64,000 nt of DNA from Prochilodus magdalenae (lineage: Eukaryota; Chordata; Actinopteri; Characiformes; Prochilodontidae). Shown one piece after another: positions 1 through 11,773 of the stretch; positions within the stretch are counted from its first letter, which is position 1; the number at the start of each line of letters is the position of its first letter. The DNA is taken from the NCBI GenBank assembly GCA_024036415.1, contig JAMWET010000034.1:146001-210000 (forward strand), in the 5' to 3' direction. The position numbers and the translations under genes are program-made. Below the pieces are notes generated by a model. That model had not been told where the DNA came from and ran no database searches. It saw only the letters and a list, made by a program, of their open reading frames with translations.

Positions 1-470
1 ATATTAATATTAATACTTATATTACTAATACTACTACTACTAATAATAATACTACTAATATTAATATTAGTAGTGTCCTAGTTAATCCAATAACAGATTT
101 ACAGAGACAATGTCTAATTTAGTCATATTAACTTTAATATTAATATTAGTAGTGTCCTGGTTAATATTAATATTAATACTTATATTACTAATACTACTAC
201 TAATAATACTACTACTACTAATATTAATATTAGTAGTGTCCTAGTTAATCCAATAACAGATTTACGGAGACAATGTCTAATTTAGTCATATTAACTTTAA
301 TATTAATATTAGTATTAGTAGTGTCCTAGTTAATATTAATATTAATACTACTACTAATAATAATAATACTACTACTAATATTAATATTAGTAGTGTCCTA
401 GTTAATCCAATAACAGATTTACAGAGACAATGTCTAATTTAGTCATATTAACTTTAATATTAAAGCTGAG
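1..470. repeat. AT-rich tandem repeat, about 160-bp unit, 3 copies
   Basis: A unit built from TAATATTA/ACTACTAATA runs plus a more complex core repeats in tandem. The core begins with tagtgtcctagttaatcc at 71, 234 and 391, giving periods of 163 and 157 bp. The core also holds a fixed segment (aacagatttac, then gacaatgtctaatttagtc). The (ACT)n/(AAT)n part varies in length between copies. The array runs off the left edge, so its true size is unknown. I do not recognise the family. Confidence 0.85.
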
Positions 471-2049
471 CTGCATTTGGCCCATGGGGTATCCCATAGG
501 TGGGCCACCAATACAGGCAACAGTTACTTTTTGCTGCTAATATTGTGAATCTGTGCTAATCTGAGGTAACTAATGCTTTTCTCCAAATTCATTTAACATA
601 TATTCCTGCTTAGGCCTCACAAAATCTCAGTTAGCATTGGCTTATCTATGATCCTCTCACAGGTGCATTATTCTGTAGCTTCAGTTGGAAAGTTGAACAT
701 GTTGGACAAGAGATCATGGTTTAAAATGTTACGCTTGTGAACCGGACTACATTGTTGAAACAATAGCTGTCCTAACATTAGTTCTACATATGCCTATATG
801 CCAACAACAATACATATGGTCCAACAGTACGGCCTTAAGCATTAAGCGGCCATAAGCTACTCAGATAGAATCTACAGTAAAGGTAAGTATTTTGATAATA
901 GATAAGCACTGCAATTTCTCATTAGTTAACAAAGATTTATTCCATCACTGTCCTTTGAAGAGAGCATGTAAAGGGTAACTGATTGCCATCATTCAGGGAT
1001 CTATTTGAGTGCAGAAGGAATGTAAATAGGCCATTCAATGCTGAGATTACTGGAATTATAGGGTAATTCCACTCACTTTCTGGACAATCTAATTATTGAG
1101 ATGTAAACAAAGTCATTCAGAAGGGGCTGATGTAATGCGCCATGCTAAAGAAAAGTTATCATGGCAAACCTGTTTATAATGGCGGTGAGAGGAATCAGTC
1201 GTCTAAAGGATTTCATGCTTCCTCAGTTGGATTCTAATGGGATTCTTGTTCACTTGTAAATGTTACACCGCTGTAAGTGGCTACTATGACATTCCCTGAT
1301 GCCTGAGACGCTTTCTTCTGTTAGTTTTGAGATTATGGTTCTGCCTAAATCCTTGCACGGTGGAGCTATGGTCCCCAATGCATGGTCCCCAAAGAAAAAT
1401 ATTTTCACCACTCTTTCACCATAATCATATATATTACACATAAAAGCTCAGAATATAAGTTCTGAAGATTCTAAGAACGTGAACATTTCACATCAAACCT
1501 CTCCGAGGTTGTTTCACATCTCAACAGAGTTATGCAGTCGCGTTCTGCGACAGAACAATGAATAATTTCGTAATGACATATTGAGATTGAGGTCTGTACT
1601 AAAACTGTTCTGCGGTATAAGATGGCCTGTTTGTAAATGTAACTCTAGGAATCTGGCGTCTAGGAATTGCACCTGCTTTAAATAGCTGTGAAAATCAATA
1701 AAGTCTGAACTCGACCTGAAATCAATAACAGTGGCAAATCCTAAGAACATTGTGTTTACATGAATTCCACACACAGGGGGAGATGGTGAGTGTCACAGAG
1801 GCAGCTGTTGGACAGGGGGCAAGCCAGAGGGCAGGAATCTGCTGCCCATCAAAATGAGAGATGATGTTCATTTATCGGTATGACAGTGTTTGCACTTTTG
1901 AAGGTTGTGTGTGGATGAGACCAAGGTAAACAAGGTCACAAACTCAAAGACAGAAATCCGTTACCTCAGTCTAATAACAGTGGCTCAGCTAGTAGCTATA
2001 TTAGCTACCACAACCGAACTTATGTACAATAAGTGTCAGGTCAAAACCG
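471..2049. other. Repeat-poor noncoding stretch, nothing recognised
   Basis: No open frame longer than 86 codons, no recognised mobile element and no RNA gene. Composition is moderately AT-rich. 880-1240 is free of simple repeats. Confidence 0.5.
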
Positions 2050-2455
2050 TACAACACTGTTTGTAAAACGTGTTAGCACGCTGTACAAAATGTTAATGGA
2101 AACAGAATGACATAACGTGCAAATCAGTTACACTCTATATTTAAATGAAAGCAGCACAACTGACAGCATATTAGATTTTTTTCAAAAACTCATTTTAATT
2201 CATTTATTGAAAAATATAAACCCTTTCTAAATTTGATCCCAGCAACATGTTTCAAAAAAAGTTGGTGTAGGTTGACTCTTTATTCACTACTGCATTCATC
2301 ACCTCTTCTTTTACCAACACTCTACAAATGATTGGGAACATCACATTTTACAGTTTCAATCTTTGGCCCCAGGCAATAATGAAGTATATTTCAATCTACT
2401 AGAAATGCTTATTAATGTCAGCAAGTAGATTTCAAGCACATTATTGTTTTGTGTG

Positions 2456-2523
<68 letters not shown>
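2456..2523. repeat. Palindromic microsatellite (CT)n(TA)10(GA)n
   Basis: A CT run (2456-2480), TA run (2481-2500) and GA run (2501-2523) form a near-perfect inverted repeat able to extrude as a cruciform. It abuts the truncated end of the Tc1-like copy that begins at 2522. Confidence 0.95.
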
Positions 2524-2947
2524 TAAGAGCAGAGTGTGAAGGTTCAGTTAGCAGGTAAGAGCACAGTTCTGCTCAAAATACTGCAATGCACACAACATTA
2601 TGGGTGACATACCAGAGTTCAAAAGAGGACAGATTGTTGGTGCACGTCTTGCTGGCGCATCTGTGACCAAGACAGCAAGTCTTTGTGATGTATCAAGAGC
2701 CACGGTATCCAGGGTAATGTCAGCATACCACCAAGAAGGACGAACCTCCACCAGCATCACGTAGTGACCTGGCCACTATCCTGCAAGAAGAATGGCTTAA
2801 ACTCCCTCTGACCACTGTGCAGGACGCAGTATATGTCATTCCCAAAACGAACCGACGCTGTATTGGCTGCAAAAGGAGGCCCTACACCATACTAATAAAT
2901 GATTGTGGTCTAAAACCAGGTGTTTCAGTTTCATTGTCCAACCCCTG
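2522..2947 (+). mobile_element. Nonautonomous Tc1-like element, family I, copy 1 (one end lost)
   Basis: The right terminus ends ttgtccaacccctg followed by TA (2948-2949), a Tc1-type end. The left terminus is missing: homology to the complete copy at 58878-59403 starts at 2522, right against the (GA)n tract. It contains the start of a Tc1 transposase frame (see 2600-2764), then joins directly to terminal noncoding sequence at about 2742-2747. The central and C-terminal transposase, including the DDE catalytic region, is therefore gone. The same junction is present in the copies at 53495-53914 and 58878-59403. It sits inside the older element at 2052-3323. Confidence 0.85.
2600..2764 (+). pseudogene. 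54-codon frame for the N-terminal helix-turn-helix of a Tc1-like transposase
   Basis: ATG at 2600, TAG at 2762-2764. The translation starts MGDIPEFKRGQIVGARLAGA and continues through VTKTASLCDVSRATVSRV, which has the spacing of the first paired-like helix-turn-helix of Tc1/mariner transposases. That domain binds the terminal inverted repeats. The frame then ends just past the internal deletion with SITstop. There is no catalytic domain, so no transposition activity is possible. Because the frame is uninterrupted it could still make a DNA-binding peptide. The minus-strand copy at 59054-59218 encodes the same peptide with one clear Val-to-Ala change. Called a pseudogene because the parent gene is truncated. 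Expression is unknown. Confidence 0.7.
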
Positions 2948-3325
2948 TATATATATATTGTTCTAGAAATGCCTGATAATGACTTAAATAATACTTAATA
3001 TGTTCTATATTAGTGAATCCTAAAGGTGTCTCAAAACTGCACAGTTCACATTTATTTTAATTTATTTTTACAGCACTAATGATTATATTTAGCATGCTGA
3101 GTTCATAGGTGGCATTTTGAAAATAGCACACTTCAGTCCATTAATCATGAGTGCAAGTGCAGTATTTATATACAGTATACTCCAGTGTACTCCAGTGTAC
3201 TCCTGGGACATGGTTTTGCGCTGCTTTCAGTTAAATATGGGGTTTAAATGATTTGCACATCTCTGCTTTCTGTTTTTATTAACATTTTCCATTTAAAGCA
3301 TCCCAACTTTGGAAATGGGGCTGTA

Positions 3326-4120
3326 AGTAGACATTTATGCAAACTTGTGTAAACTTAAGTAAATAGACACTTCCCAGCTTTGAGGTTGACCGAATGTGTG
3401 CCACGCAGCATGTTTTATTTTAGCAAATATCTGAAGTGCATCTCTTTTAGCACCGCACACATATTACGCAGGACTCTGTGTGCAGTTGCCGCATGGCTCA
3501 TATCATGTGGATGGGTATCAAAACAAATTAGCCACTATCCTCAAGGCACACAAGCCAACAGGCCCTGATAAATGAAACAATAAAGATGAAAACCTAATCT
3601 TACTATATTGAAATGTTGGCCATCGTCATTTGGCAAGCGTGAATTTTCTCATTGCTCTTTCCTGAATGCTAATCCAGTGAGGGGGATGCATTTCTATATA
3701 ACTATAACTGTGTACGCATCCTTCCTTCTCTAGGGCCTTTGCATTTGTCTGATGGATCCGCTGTCTTGTTGCCTCATCCCTCAGAGGTTTACCAATGGCC
3801 AAAACATCATTAAAATCTTAGTGAATCACAAGCTTTTAGAGCAGCAGTGCCTGTTAGCTTTAATAATGACACGGTGAATCCCTAGACACAAAAGCTCCGA
3901 TTCAATACCCACCTGGGGGAGACAAGTCCAATAGGGTCTTAACCCTGGCTGTGTGACCCCAAACACAGGTCAAGCACACAAAGACACTGACCTTATCATC
4001 CAAAGTAGGCCAGTTTTCCCTCTGGTCCTGATGAAATACAAAACGGATTTTGAGCATGATGGTATTATTGAGTGAATATGATAAACTTGGGCTCAGGCTG
4101 GTGGGGGTTTGGCGGTTTCA
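3326..4120. other. Noncoding, nothing recognised
   Basis: Mixed-composition sequence with no repeat family I recognise and no convincing frame. Confidence 0.4.
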
Positions 4121-4200
4121 AGATTTGAGAGTTTGTTGTCATATGCACAGAGAAATCAAAACAGTATAATGCAATTCTTATTCTGGTCCACTTCCTACAC
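4121..4200. repeat. Fragment of a common fish dispersed repeat
   Basis: A ttgtcatatgcacag...gcaattcttattctgg-type block. This motif set (a 'tttattgtcatatgcacag' head and 'aaattcttattctg' tail) is widespread in teleosts. Class not assigned. Confidence 0.35.
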
Positions 4201-5480
4201 TACAAGTAACTAGACAAACACTATGGAACACTATGGCTAAATACCAAGTAAATTAATAAAATATAAATGTTATCTATATGAATGTTGAAAATATAGATTA
4301 TATTACTCATGGTACATTTTGTGTGCACTTGTAACTCCGACAAATACTCCTACTGTGGTACTGTGAAGTACTGTAGTATAGTACTAGCATAGTAATGTAC
4401 TATAGTACTATACTGTAAGCACAGAACATCTACAGTATGAAATTTGTCAAGTAGACTCAACTGTATGATCTACACAACAAATAGCTGATTGGATGACCAT
4501 TTTTGAAACACGAGAGACGTGTGAAGAAATAACCCCTTTGACGATATGCCAAAGATGCTTATGTACTGCCTTGTAGAGATATTGTTAATGGAAATGTAAA
4601 AGCAGCTAGCCTGTGACATGAAGAGTAAACACAATGATGGGTGGAGCTCTTGACAAGGAACTGTTATCAGCACCCCCATCTGCTCTAGGCAAGAAACCAT
4701 GTTCAGCAGCAAACAAATAAGTGATATAAACAAAAAAGTGATATAATAAAAGCAAAACAAGAGCGAACATTGTGGCTGCTTTCTACCACTGGAGAGGCTC
4801 TCGGAGGGTACAGGGATGTTGGATGCTGAACTTACAATGTTTCTTATAGACGGGTAAAAAGCAGCAAGACCAGCAGATGTTTAGTTCATCATTGTTAAGA
4901 TATTTTATTGATAAAATATTTTATTTTTCAATGCAATAATTGATTGTAATCAAAATATCATAACAGCCCTAGAATATATTTCAGCATGCTGCAGGTTGTA
5001 ATCAGTTAAATGCTAACAGTTGTATGCCACAGTTTGGGTGACCCTGTTCTAGTTATGTATCTTCCATTGATAACACACTTCTGCACATTTTAATATACTA
5101 TCACAACATATTTCAACAAATAGAAAAACATTAAATGTGACCTGTGCAAACATTATGACACATTCAAATTTCTTATGCACATTTATAATAATACATGTGG
5201 AATTAAACTAATAAATTAGAATTGTGCACTACAATATACAGAAAAGTCTTATATTGAGGTTCGTTCTCTGCAGAGGATGTACTGACTTACTTTCATCAAC
5301 AAGGCATATCATTTCAGCGGGGCTGTTTGGACTTTTGGATACGACTGTATACTACACTTTTTTCAACACATGAAATGACCATGCTTCTTCTTCTTTACGT
5401 GCTGCTACCTCACCATAACCCTAACACCAAACCATTTGTACAGGTTTGTACACAGGTTTACTGTATAGATTAGACCTCTG

Positions 5481-5487
<7 letters not shown>
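4201..5487. other. AT-rich noncoding stretch with short hairpins
   Basis: 4360-4430 holds several overlapping copies of agtactgtagtatagtact-like words. 4902-4933 has a short perfect-looking inverted repeat (aatattttattgataaaatatt). No gene seen. Confidence 0.4.

Positions 5488-5554
<67 letters not shown>
5488..5554. repeat. (TA)n microsatellite
   Basis: About 33 uninterrupted TA units, preceded by GTGTG and followed by acacatacat. Confidence 0.95.
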
Positions 5555-5561
<7 letters not shown>

Positions 5562-6473
5562 CATAGAGTGGTCTATGTTACCCTAGCATAGCTCTTAGCT
5601 CGGGGAACCTCCTTTAGAGCAGACCCCCTGGAGGCTTGCTTGTTTGTGTGAATGGCTTTTTGTTTATAAGGAAATGCCATGTCGCCAGCACAGAGACTGT
5701 TAAAATTAAAGCTGGACTGATCGACGTTATTGATTATGCTAATCACGGTGAGGGAGGTTTCAGTCGTGGTTGTGTGTTTGCATTTTCCTTGGTTACAGTT
5801 CAGAATATTCTGGAAGGCATTTGGGCTTGTTTATAACCTTTTCTTTTCACAGCTTACTCACCACTTAATTCATTATTTACCTACTGTAAGTGCTGTCTAG
5901 GCTAGCACTTAGCAGCCAGCCAGACGGTGTGGGTGGGAAAGGGTGCATAGTCTAGCCGGCCTCAGTGGAACAAGGGCCTTCAGACGGAAATTAAACTGAT
6001 ACGCTTCAGTTTCAAATGAAGGCAGACTTTTTACTGATATTAATGGTCTTAAAGGAACGATGCAGACCAAACCACAGAATATCCAGGCTTTTAACCGGCT
6101 GCTGCTTCTGTTTTTGGCAGATGGTGATAACATACCACTTAGCTAATGGAGCGTCCATATTTATCGATAGCAGTGTGTCATATAATCACAAAAAAGTTTA
6201 TTCAAGATTTTTAAACATCTCTTTATGGGGCTGGGAAATATGACAATATCTGTCACAATCACAAAAAAATCATATAAAAAAAATATTTTTCTGAGCATGT
6301 CGTGGGTATCATCAGTACTGGCCAAATGCTTGTTTAAATACAGAGAGAGACTGATTTAATACAGCATGGTATGTAAAATCTCAAATTCATATTGTAGTAT
6401 TTTTAAATGTGTCAACATAAAAAACATCACTTTATGACATACTGCCTATTGTTACTCCCTGAAGCATCTTGTT
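5555..6473. other. Noncoding; possible hAT-type terminus at 6226-6250
   Basis: At 6226-6250 the sequence ggggctgggaaatatgacaa resembles the end of a fish hAT-like element. A related end in the opposite orientation is at 59776-59802. The rest shows nothing I recognise. Confidence 0.3.
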
Positions 6474-7294
6474 TAGGGGTGCACTGATACCATACTAAGT
6501 ATCAGTTCGATTTCAGTCCGATCACCGGATTGGTCACTGGTCTATGTATGTCTTCTTTTAGTGGAGTAGAGTATTTGTTCGAACAGAATTTTAATTTTAC
6601 TTGTTGAAAGCATTATTTAGATGGCTGGTAAGCAGTAAGTACATCTGGACATATGTATGATTAACAGCCTAGTTGTTTAAGAGTGTCAGACAAAAGACTT
6701 CTGAGACCGACGTGTGCAGAACTAAAAACCAGGAATGGTTTATTAAAAAAACAGGCAATCACAGCAAGCAACAGTACACAGCGAAAACAATGGGAGAAGC
6801 TAAATCAGAGTCAGGGACAGGCGGAGGTCAGAACCAGGTAGAACAAGCAGCGAGGGCGAACAAGTTGAAAGGGGAAAACCAAAGAGAGAAAGCAGAGGTA
6901 TAAACCGTAGAGTCAGGACAAGAGCAAAAGGGATAAGGCAAAAGAGTAGTAAAGGAACAAAGGGAGTCAGAAACCAAAGTAAGATCATACAAAGAAAGAA
7001 CGCTCAGGATTGCTAACCTAGGTTTGGCAAAGCTTCGCAAAGTGTGAGTGTTTGTGAGTGGCTTAAATACAGGAAGTAATTGGATACAGCTGTGGTTAAA
7101 ACTTGGGCGATCTAGAGCGAATCACAGAGTCCGACCGGGGGCGCATAGACATGACGTCATCGAGCGTGGCCCTCTGGGAAGTGGAGTCCTGAAGAGCGGA
7201 GAAGCCGGGAGAGGCGGAGGCGTGACATAGAGCAGGAAAAAGATAATATGGGAATGGTATCAGTATAAGGAAAGTGGTATTAAGTCACCCCTTA
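6474..7294. mobile_element. hAT-like DNA transposon remnant carrying an LTR insertion
   Basis: The left end reads taggggtgcactgatacc. The right end, read in reverse, is taaggggtgacttaatacc. This imperfect pair matches the 'GGGGTGCACCGATAC' termini of fish hAT-like elements. About 280 bp of flanking remnant surrounds the LTR at 6684-7227. No transposase is visible and no clean 8-bp target duplication was found, so the class is tentative. Confidence 0.45.
6684..7227 (-). mobile_element. Solo LTR (Gypsy/ERV-like), minus strand
   Basis: Read on the minus strand the 544-bp block starts TGTCACGCC and ends GTCTGACA, giving the TG...CA termini of an LTR. It is flanked by aagag (6679-6683) and tagag (7228-7232), a 5-bp target duplication with one mismatch. 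Internally there is a TATA-like TATTTAAGCC (plus-strand 7060-7069) and, in the expected order, an AATAAA polyadenylation signal (plus-strand 6739-6744) near the 3' end. There is no second LTR or internal region, so it is a solo LTR left by LTR-LTR recombination. GC content is higher than its surroundings. Short open frames inside it are incidental. Confidence 0.75.
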
Positions 7295-7427
7295 TTATGA
7301 TAATTAAGTTTCTGCCTTATTGCCCACCTCTAACTCTATCCAGTTTGTGGTGTGTGATGACTTATAGTGTTTCTATAATGCTAATTTGAGAATTAGCTTC
7401 TAGTTACATCAGCCTCATGGTTAGCAT

Positions 7428-7613
7428 GGCACAGTAGGTAGCTCCTCCACCTCATCATGCTAGAAGCTGGGGTTCGAGCCCCAAACTGGGCTAGCATCCT
7501 ATACTATACCAATCGTTGAGTCCTTGGGCAAGACTCTTAAACTTACCTTCACCTTTCTGTGTAGGAAATTACCAAGTTGTAAGTTTCTCTAGGTAAGAGC
7601 ATCTGCCACATCA
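7428..7613 (+). mobile_element. tRNA-derived SINE, plus strand
   Basis: Head: ggcacagtaggtagctcc...with B box ggttcgagccc at 7471-7481. Body: gagtccttgggcaagactc. Tail: aagttgtaagtttctctagg...aagagcatctgcca. This is the usual order of a fish tRNA-type SINE. The A box region is decayed. Confidence 0.75.
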
Positions 7614-9261
7614 TGTACACGTAGCTCTTGTGCTAAACTAACGCCACTTCAGTTTTTGACAAACTATCCCTTGAGGAGCTTATCAGAAGGTCAGACTATC
7701 AGAAAAATTTCATCTTTATCATTTCATCTTTAGCGCTCTAGCATAGCAGTGTTTCAGGACCAACCAATCATTTCATTCATATTTTTATGTTGCGTGACTC
7801 TTAAATGGTTGGGGATAACTGAATAGAATCCTCCCAGAAATTTCCCATAAGCGTCTAAAATAGGTGAGGAAATAAGCGAGCTCTCCACCGTCTGAATGCC
7901 TGATCTCGCCCCAGTGGATAAAGCTGGTCGGCTGGGTTTGAAAATGCTTTTCTCGGGTGCTAACTGGGGTGGCGGCGGCAGCTGAAGCAGAGGAAGAAAT
8001 GTTTTCATACATACTAAGTAGGGTGTGAACTTTTTTCCAGCCGAGCCTTTGTAATGCAATTGGTGAACATCATATAATCACCCCTACTTTGCATGAGCGC
8101 TTGAGGGAAAATGGTGTATCAAACGGAGAACTCTGGCCCATATAACAGTTAGGTCACGTCCCTCCTCTCTTCCCAGTCCTCTGGCACTTTTCCCCACTAG
8201 GTTCGTACAGCTTTGTATTGATTGCCACATTTAGCTGAGTTCTTAGGATGCCTTTTAACATTGTTCTAACTCTCTGCCCCGAGAGATACTTTATCCCACT
8301 GAAAACTATCGCTGTATTCATGCCACATCCCTCTGCATTTACAGTGGTATTGATTTTTCAGGAGGACGCTCATAATGGAAGGAGCAGTTTCGAAAGAGGA
8401 GCTCATTTCCAATTTAACTGATTACTTCCAATGGAAGTCGACGGGTTTGCTTGGGCATGTTTACTAAGCGAGCGGGGGCAGCGCTTTTTCATTTTGCATG
8501 GGCGTAAAATGGCGTTTGATGAAATTGCGGTGAAGTCTGAGAATGAGTGAACGCAACAGATAATAAAGCAGTTGACTGTGTGGCAGGCCGCTGAGATACT
8601 TTAAATGAAAGGCTTTAGAGAGGCTTTTGCCTACACTGAAACTAAAGGTGCCTGAACAGGCTCTTCAGAGCGTTGAGCACAACTTTTGGTTTTCTTAAAA
8701 ACACTGAAATGGTTCTTTAAAAAATGTCAGGCTTATGAACCTGGCTTGTGACTCCCCCAAGGTTGAACTCAAAGTGTTGTGTATCATGAGCTATCAAGCT
8801 TCATAAGAAGAATTGAATCAGCGGTGTGAAGAACATTGCCAAATGAAGCAAGTTGCTAGTAATCCTATCAGGCTGGATCAAATATCTGTTGTTACCTGGT
8901 GCTATTTGTGGCATCACCTCCATCAAGATTCTGATACCAAAAGGTGGTGTAAAACTGCTACAGGCTGCTGATTGGTGGAGAGAACTGTCACTATCACCTT
9001 CCAATATGTATGTTAACGTTAGCTACTGGGTTAGCGTACCCTCTTGGATAACCTTTGAGCAACCAGAGCCGCCGGTTGGCTTAAACCTGATGTCATTTGT
9101 ATTACTGCCATCAGCCTCTCAGTGTCATGTGCCATTTTGTTGACCAGCTACATTACCGAGGTACTATGTCTGCAGCAGACAATGAAATAGCTAGAACCAA
9201 AAGTCGAGGCATACCATTCAGTGGAAAAGTAGTTTTGTGCATGTGGAGCACACTACACTGT
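7614..9261. other. Repeat-free noncoding block, possible conserved noncoding sequence
   Basis: 7900-8640 has mixed composition with no simple repeat and no recognised mobile element, and includes attttgcatggg (8491-8502). It looks enhancer-like but conservation cannot be tested here. No gene seen. Confidence 0.3.
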
Positions 9262-9360
9262 ATGATCTCCAACCAAAAACCCAAGAAACAGCTCACTTTA
9301 AAGCCTAGCAGTTTTTTGTCAAAGATTAAATCAATAATGCCTGATACTCAAGGTTTCAAT
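9262..9360. repeat. Unclassified dispersed repeat, copy 1
   Basis: Aligns with 10712-10810: tctccaaccaa-aagcccaa, agctca-ttt-a-gc-ta, then gcctgatactcaaggttt versus gcctgatacttaagcttt. About 70% identity by eye. Same orientation in both copies. Confidence 0.5.
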
Positions 9361-9459
9361 GTCAATATTGGTATATCTGGCATTGTGCCAACTCTATTTT
9401 TAAGGTTAAAAACTCCACATAATGTAAATGTTCTGCTCATCCTGGAGCCTTATGTCTAA

Positions 9460-10711
9460 AGTAAGAGCCATTTAGGAACCCCTCTTATTTCCAAGACGGC
9501 AATTCACAGGCATGTAATTGAGGTGTGCAAGTCACGTAGCTTGGATAACAAACACGACTGCTATAAAACGTTCAAGGAGAAGCAGAGCCATTGATATGAT
9601 TTCCAGTGCAACCGAAAACCGTCATTCGCAGCCTTTCCCGGACTGATCCGGAACATCTGTTCCAGAGGGCGTAGGGTTTTGAGCACTTCCTCAGATGAAT
9701 GTCTTTTAGTTCAGGCAGGACAACGTCCCTGCTCAATCTCCAGTAATTACACTACATCTGCTGCAGCCAGGAGATTATCATCACCCTAACACTAAAGACA
9801 AACGTCGCTAACTGAAGGGGGAAAAAAAGAGTAAAGTATTTGGCTACAGCCTCAGCTATTGTGGGAAAACGGTTCTTGGAAAGCTTCCAAATGGCCTGGT
9901 TTGGCAGCAGAAGTTATTGTAAAGGCATGCTTCCTTCTGATGCCTTTGAAAGGGCCTTATGCATTCATTAGACAGCCTGCCGTCCCAGGGCGATCCAAGT
10001 CAAATGCATAAAAGTACGCTGGGAGACAAATATCCGTTACTGCGAGCATAAGAAGAGACATAAAGTAAGAGCGCACAGATAATGTGGACATCTGCTTTAA
10101 GTCACCAGGGCTGTCAGTTAGTGGCTGGAGGAATCCACAGACAGAGCTGGAGCCCGGCAGGGAGCGAGGGAGCTGTACTGTACGGAGCTCTGAAAAGAAG
10201 ACATTGTTCAAACAGACACCCAGTGTTCTATCTCAAGCACTCTCAGATGTCAAACATAAACTGAATTCATCGTAAAAACCATATCTAGATTTTCCAACAC
10301 TTGCACGGCTGGCATATAATCGGTAACAAATAGGGGAAGGAGAAATATTTAAAGAGGCACAAGAGATTGAGAGGCCCTGGAGACAGAGAGTGAGCGAGAC
10401 AGACTTGTGGTGCTGTGGTCATTTCTGTATTTTCATTGCATCTGCTTTAGCATGTGGTACGTTTTTAGCATGTGGTCTGCATATCTAGGCCTGTGTCTCT
10501 GTAGCCTTTTTAAAATTGCAGCACGTTTGTTATAAACATTAGCACGTCTGGTTGGTGTAACTTTGATTTTTTGATTTGGGCAATGGACCAATCACAGTCC
10601 GGAGGAGGTCTACAAACATTGCAGTGTCCAGTCACAGATAGGGTCCAATTTGGTCGAATCATAGATAGGAGGAGGGGATTAGAAGCACTGTTAGCATGAG
10701 GGCCACGCTAC
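9460..10711. other. Noncoding, nothing recognised
   Basis: Mixed composition. 9590-9800 and 10080-10270 are repeat-free. No convincing frame. Confidence 0.35.
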
Positions 10712-10810
10712 CTGCATTCTCCAACCAAGAAGCCAAAATTAGCTCATTTTGAGGCTTAATAGTTTGTACATGTGAAATATTAGATCGCTATAGCCTGATA
10801 CTTAAGCTTT
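10712..10810. repeat. Unclassified dispersed repeat, copy 2
   Basis: Partner of 9262-9360. Both copies contain the ttctccaaccaa and gcctgatact words in the same order. Confidence 0.5.
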
Positions 10811-11773
10811 CTATATCAAAACTATATCGAAAGCTGTGTTAACACAGTCCTGTAGTAACATCAACACTTAACACCTGTAATGACATCACCACTGTAGCAT
10901 TATTAGAAGCCCCACCCACAGCCATTAACAACAAGACCAATACAACGAATGATTTTACCACTGAACAAATAGCGGAGTCTCTGAACTTCCGGTTTAGCCA
11001 AGGATAAAAGTGATATAGATCATCAAGTAACAGGACACATGTCATGCAGTTGCATGGATGTGCCAATGACAAGTACTGTAGATCATCACAGCCCTGATGT
11101 TACACATGACCTTGAGTGTTCTGTTTGTTTATACACCAGCTCTCCAAAAGAGAAAGCAAAACAAGGCTATGTTCACCCAGCAGGTAAAAGCAGCCCAAAT
11201 CTAATCTTCTTCTTCATACATGACACAGATTGATATTCATGGGACTTGCATGGGACTGGGGTCAGTGCAACTCTACATCTGTCTTAATTTCACACTGTCG
11301 AGAAAGAAAGATGGACGACAACAGTGAGGGAGGATTTCAGTCATGGCATTTTGGGATAACATACCTCATCAACATTTGGGCTGACGTTTCATCACACCAA
11401 AAATAGAAGAATGGGGCTTAGCAGCAGTGTTGCTGGCAGAATTGTTAGATTCTTGAAGAACAGGAAGGGAGACTTCGTCGAGAAAAAAGAAGTTTAATAC
11501 GCACGTCTTCAACCAAGCAGGTCTCTACCAAATTTACAATACCAAGGGCTTACATGATTAGCCATGTACACCACACCGTCTTGTTGTCCCTTTGTCTAAG
11601 TGACTCAGAAGCCTCCTACTTGATGGGCGACTGCCTTTGTAATTAAAATAGAGATGTTGAGGCCCATCCAGGAATTTACAGTCCGCAGGAGCCAGGATGT
11701 TACAGACATATCCATACAGCAAACGGCATTGCTAGATTGGGGAGCTTTAGATGTAACCAGATGTAAAATAGGC
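10811..11773. other. Noncoding, nothing recognised
   Basis: No gene. The phrase gtgagggaggatttcagtca (11323-11342) also occurs at 5747-5766 in diverged form, hinting at a further old repeat. Confidence 0.35.

Larger units (their letters stand above)
2052..3323. mobile_element. Old Tc1-like transposon with long inverted ends, interrupted by a younger copy
   Basis: The left arm (2052-2262) and right arm (about 3205-3323) are inverted relative to each other. The left arm, read in reverse, has the order: caaaaagttgg-type motif, cagcaacatgtttcaaa, then TTTGCA...CATTCTGTTT, then the terminus. The right arm reads gatttgcacatctctgc, ctgtttttattaacattt, then ggaaatggggctg. Both ends abut TA (2050-2051 and 3324-3325), the Tc1/mariner target. 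About 2280-2440 resembles decayed interior of the same fish Tc1-like family (tcacctcttcttttacc...aacactctac). No transposase frame survives. The assignment is from memory of the family. The arms are clearly diverged from each other, so the insertion is old. Confidence 0.65.
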
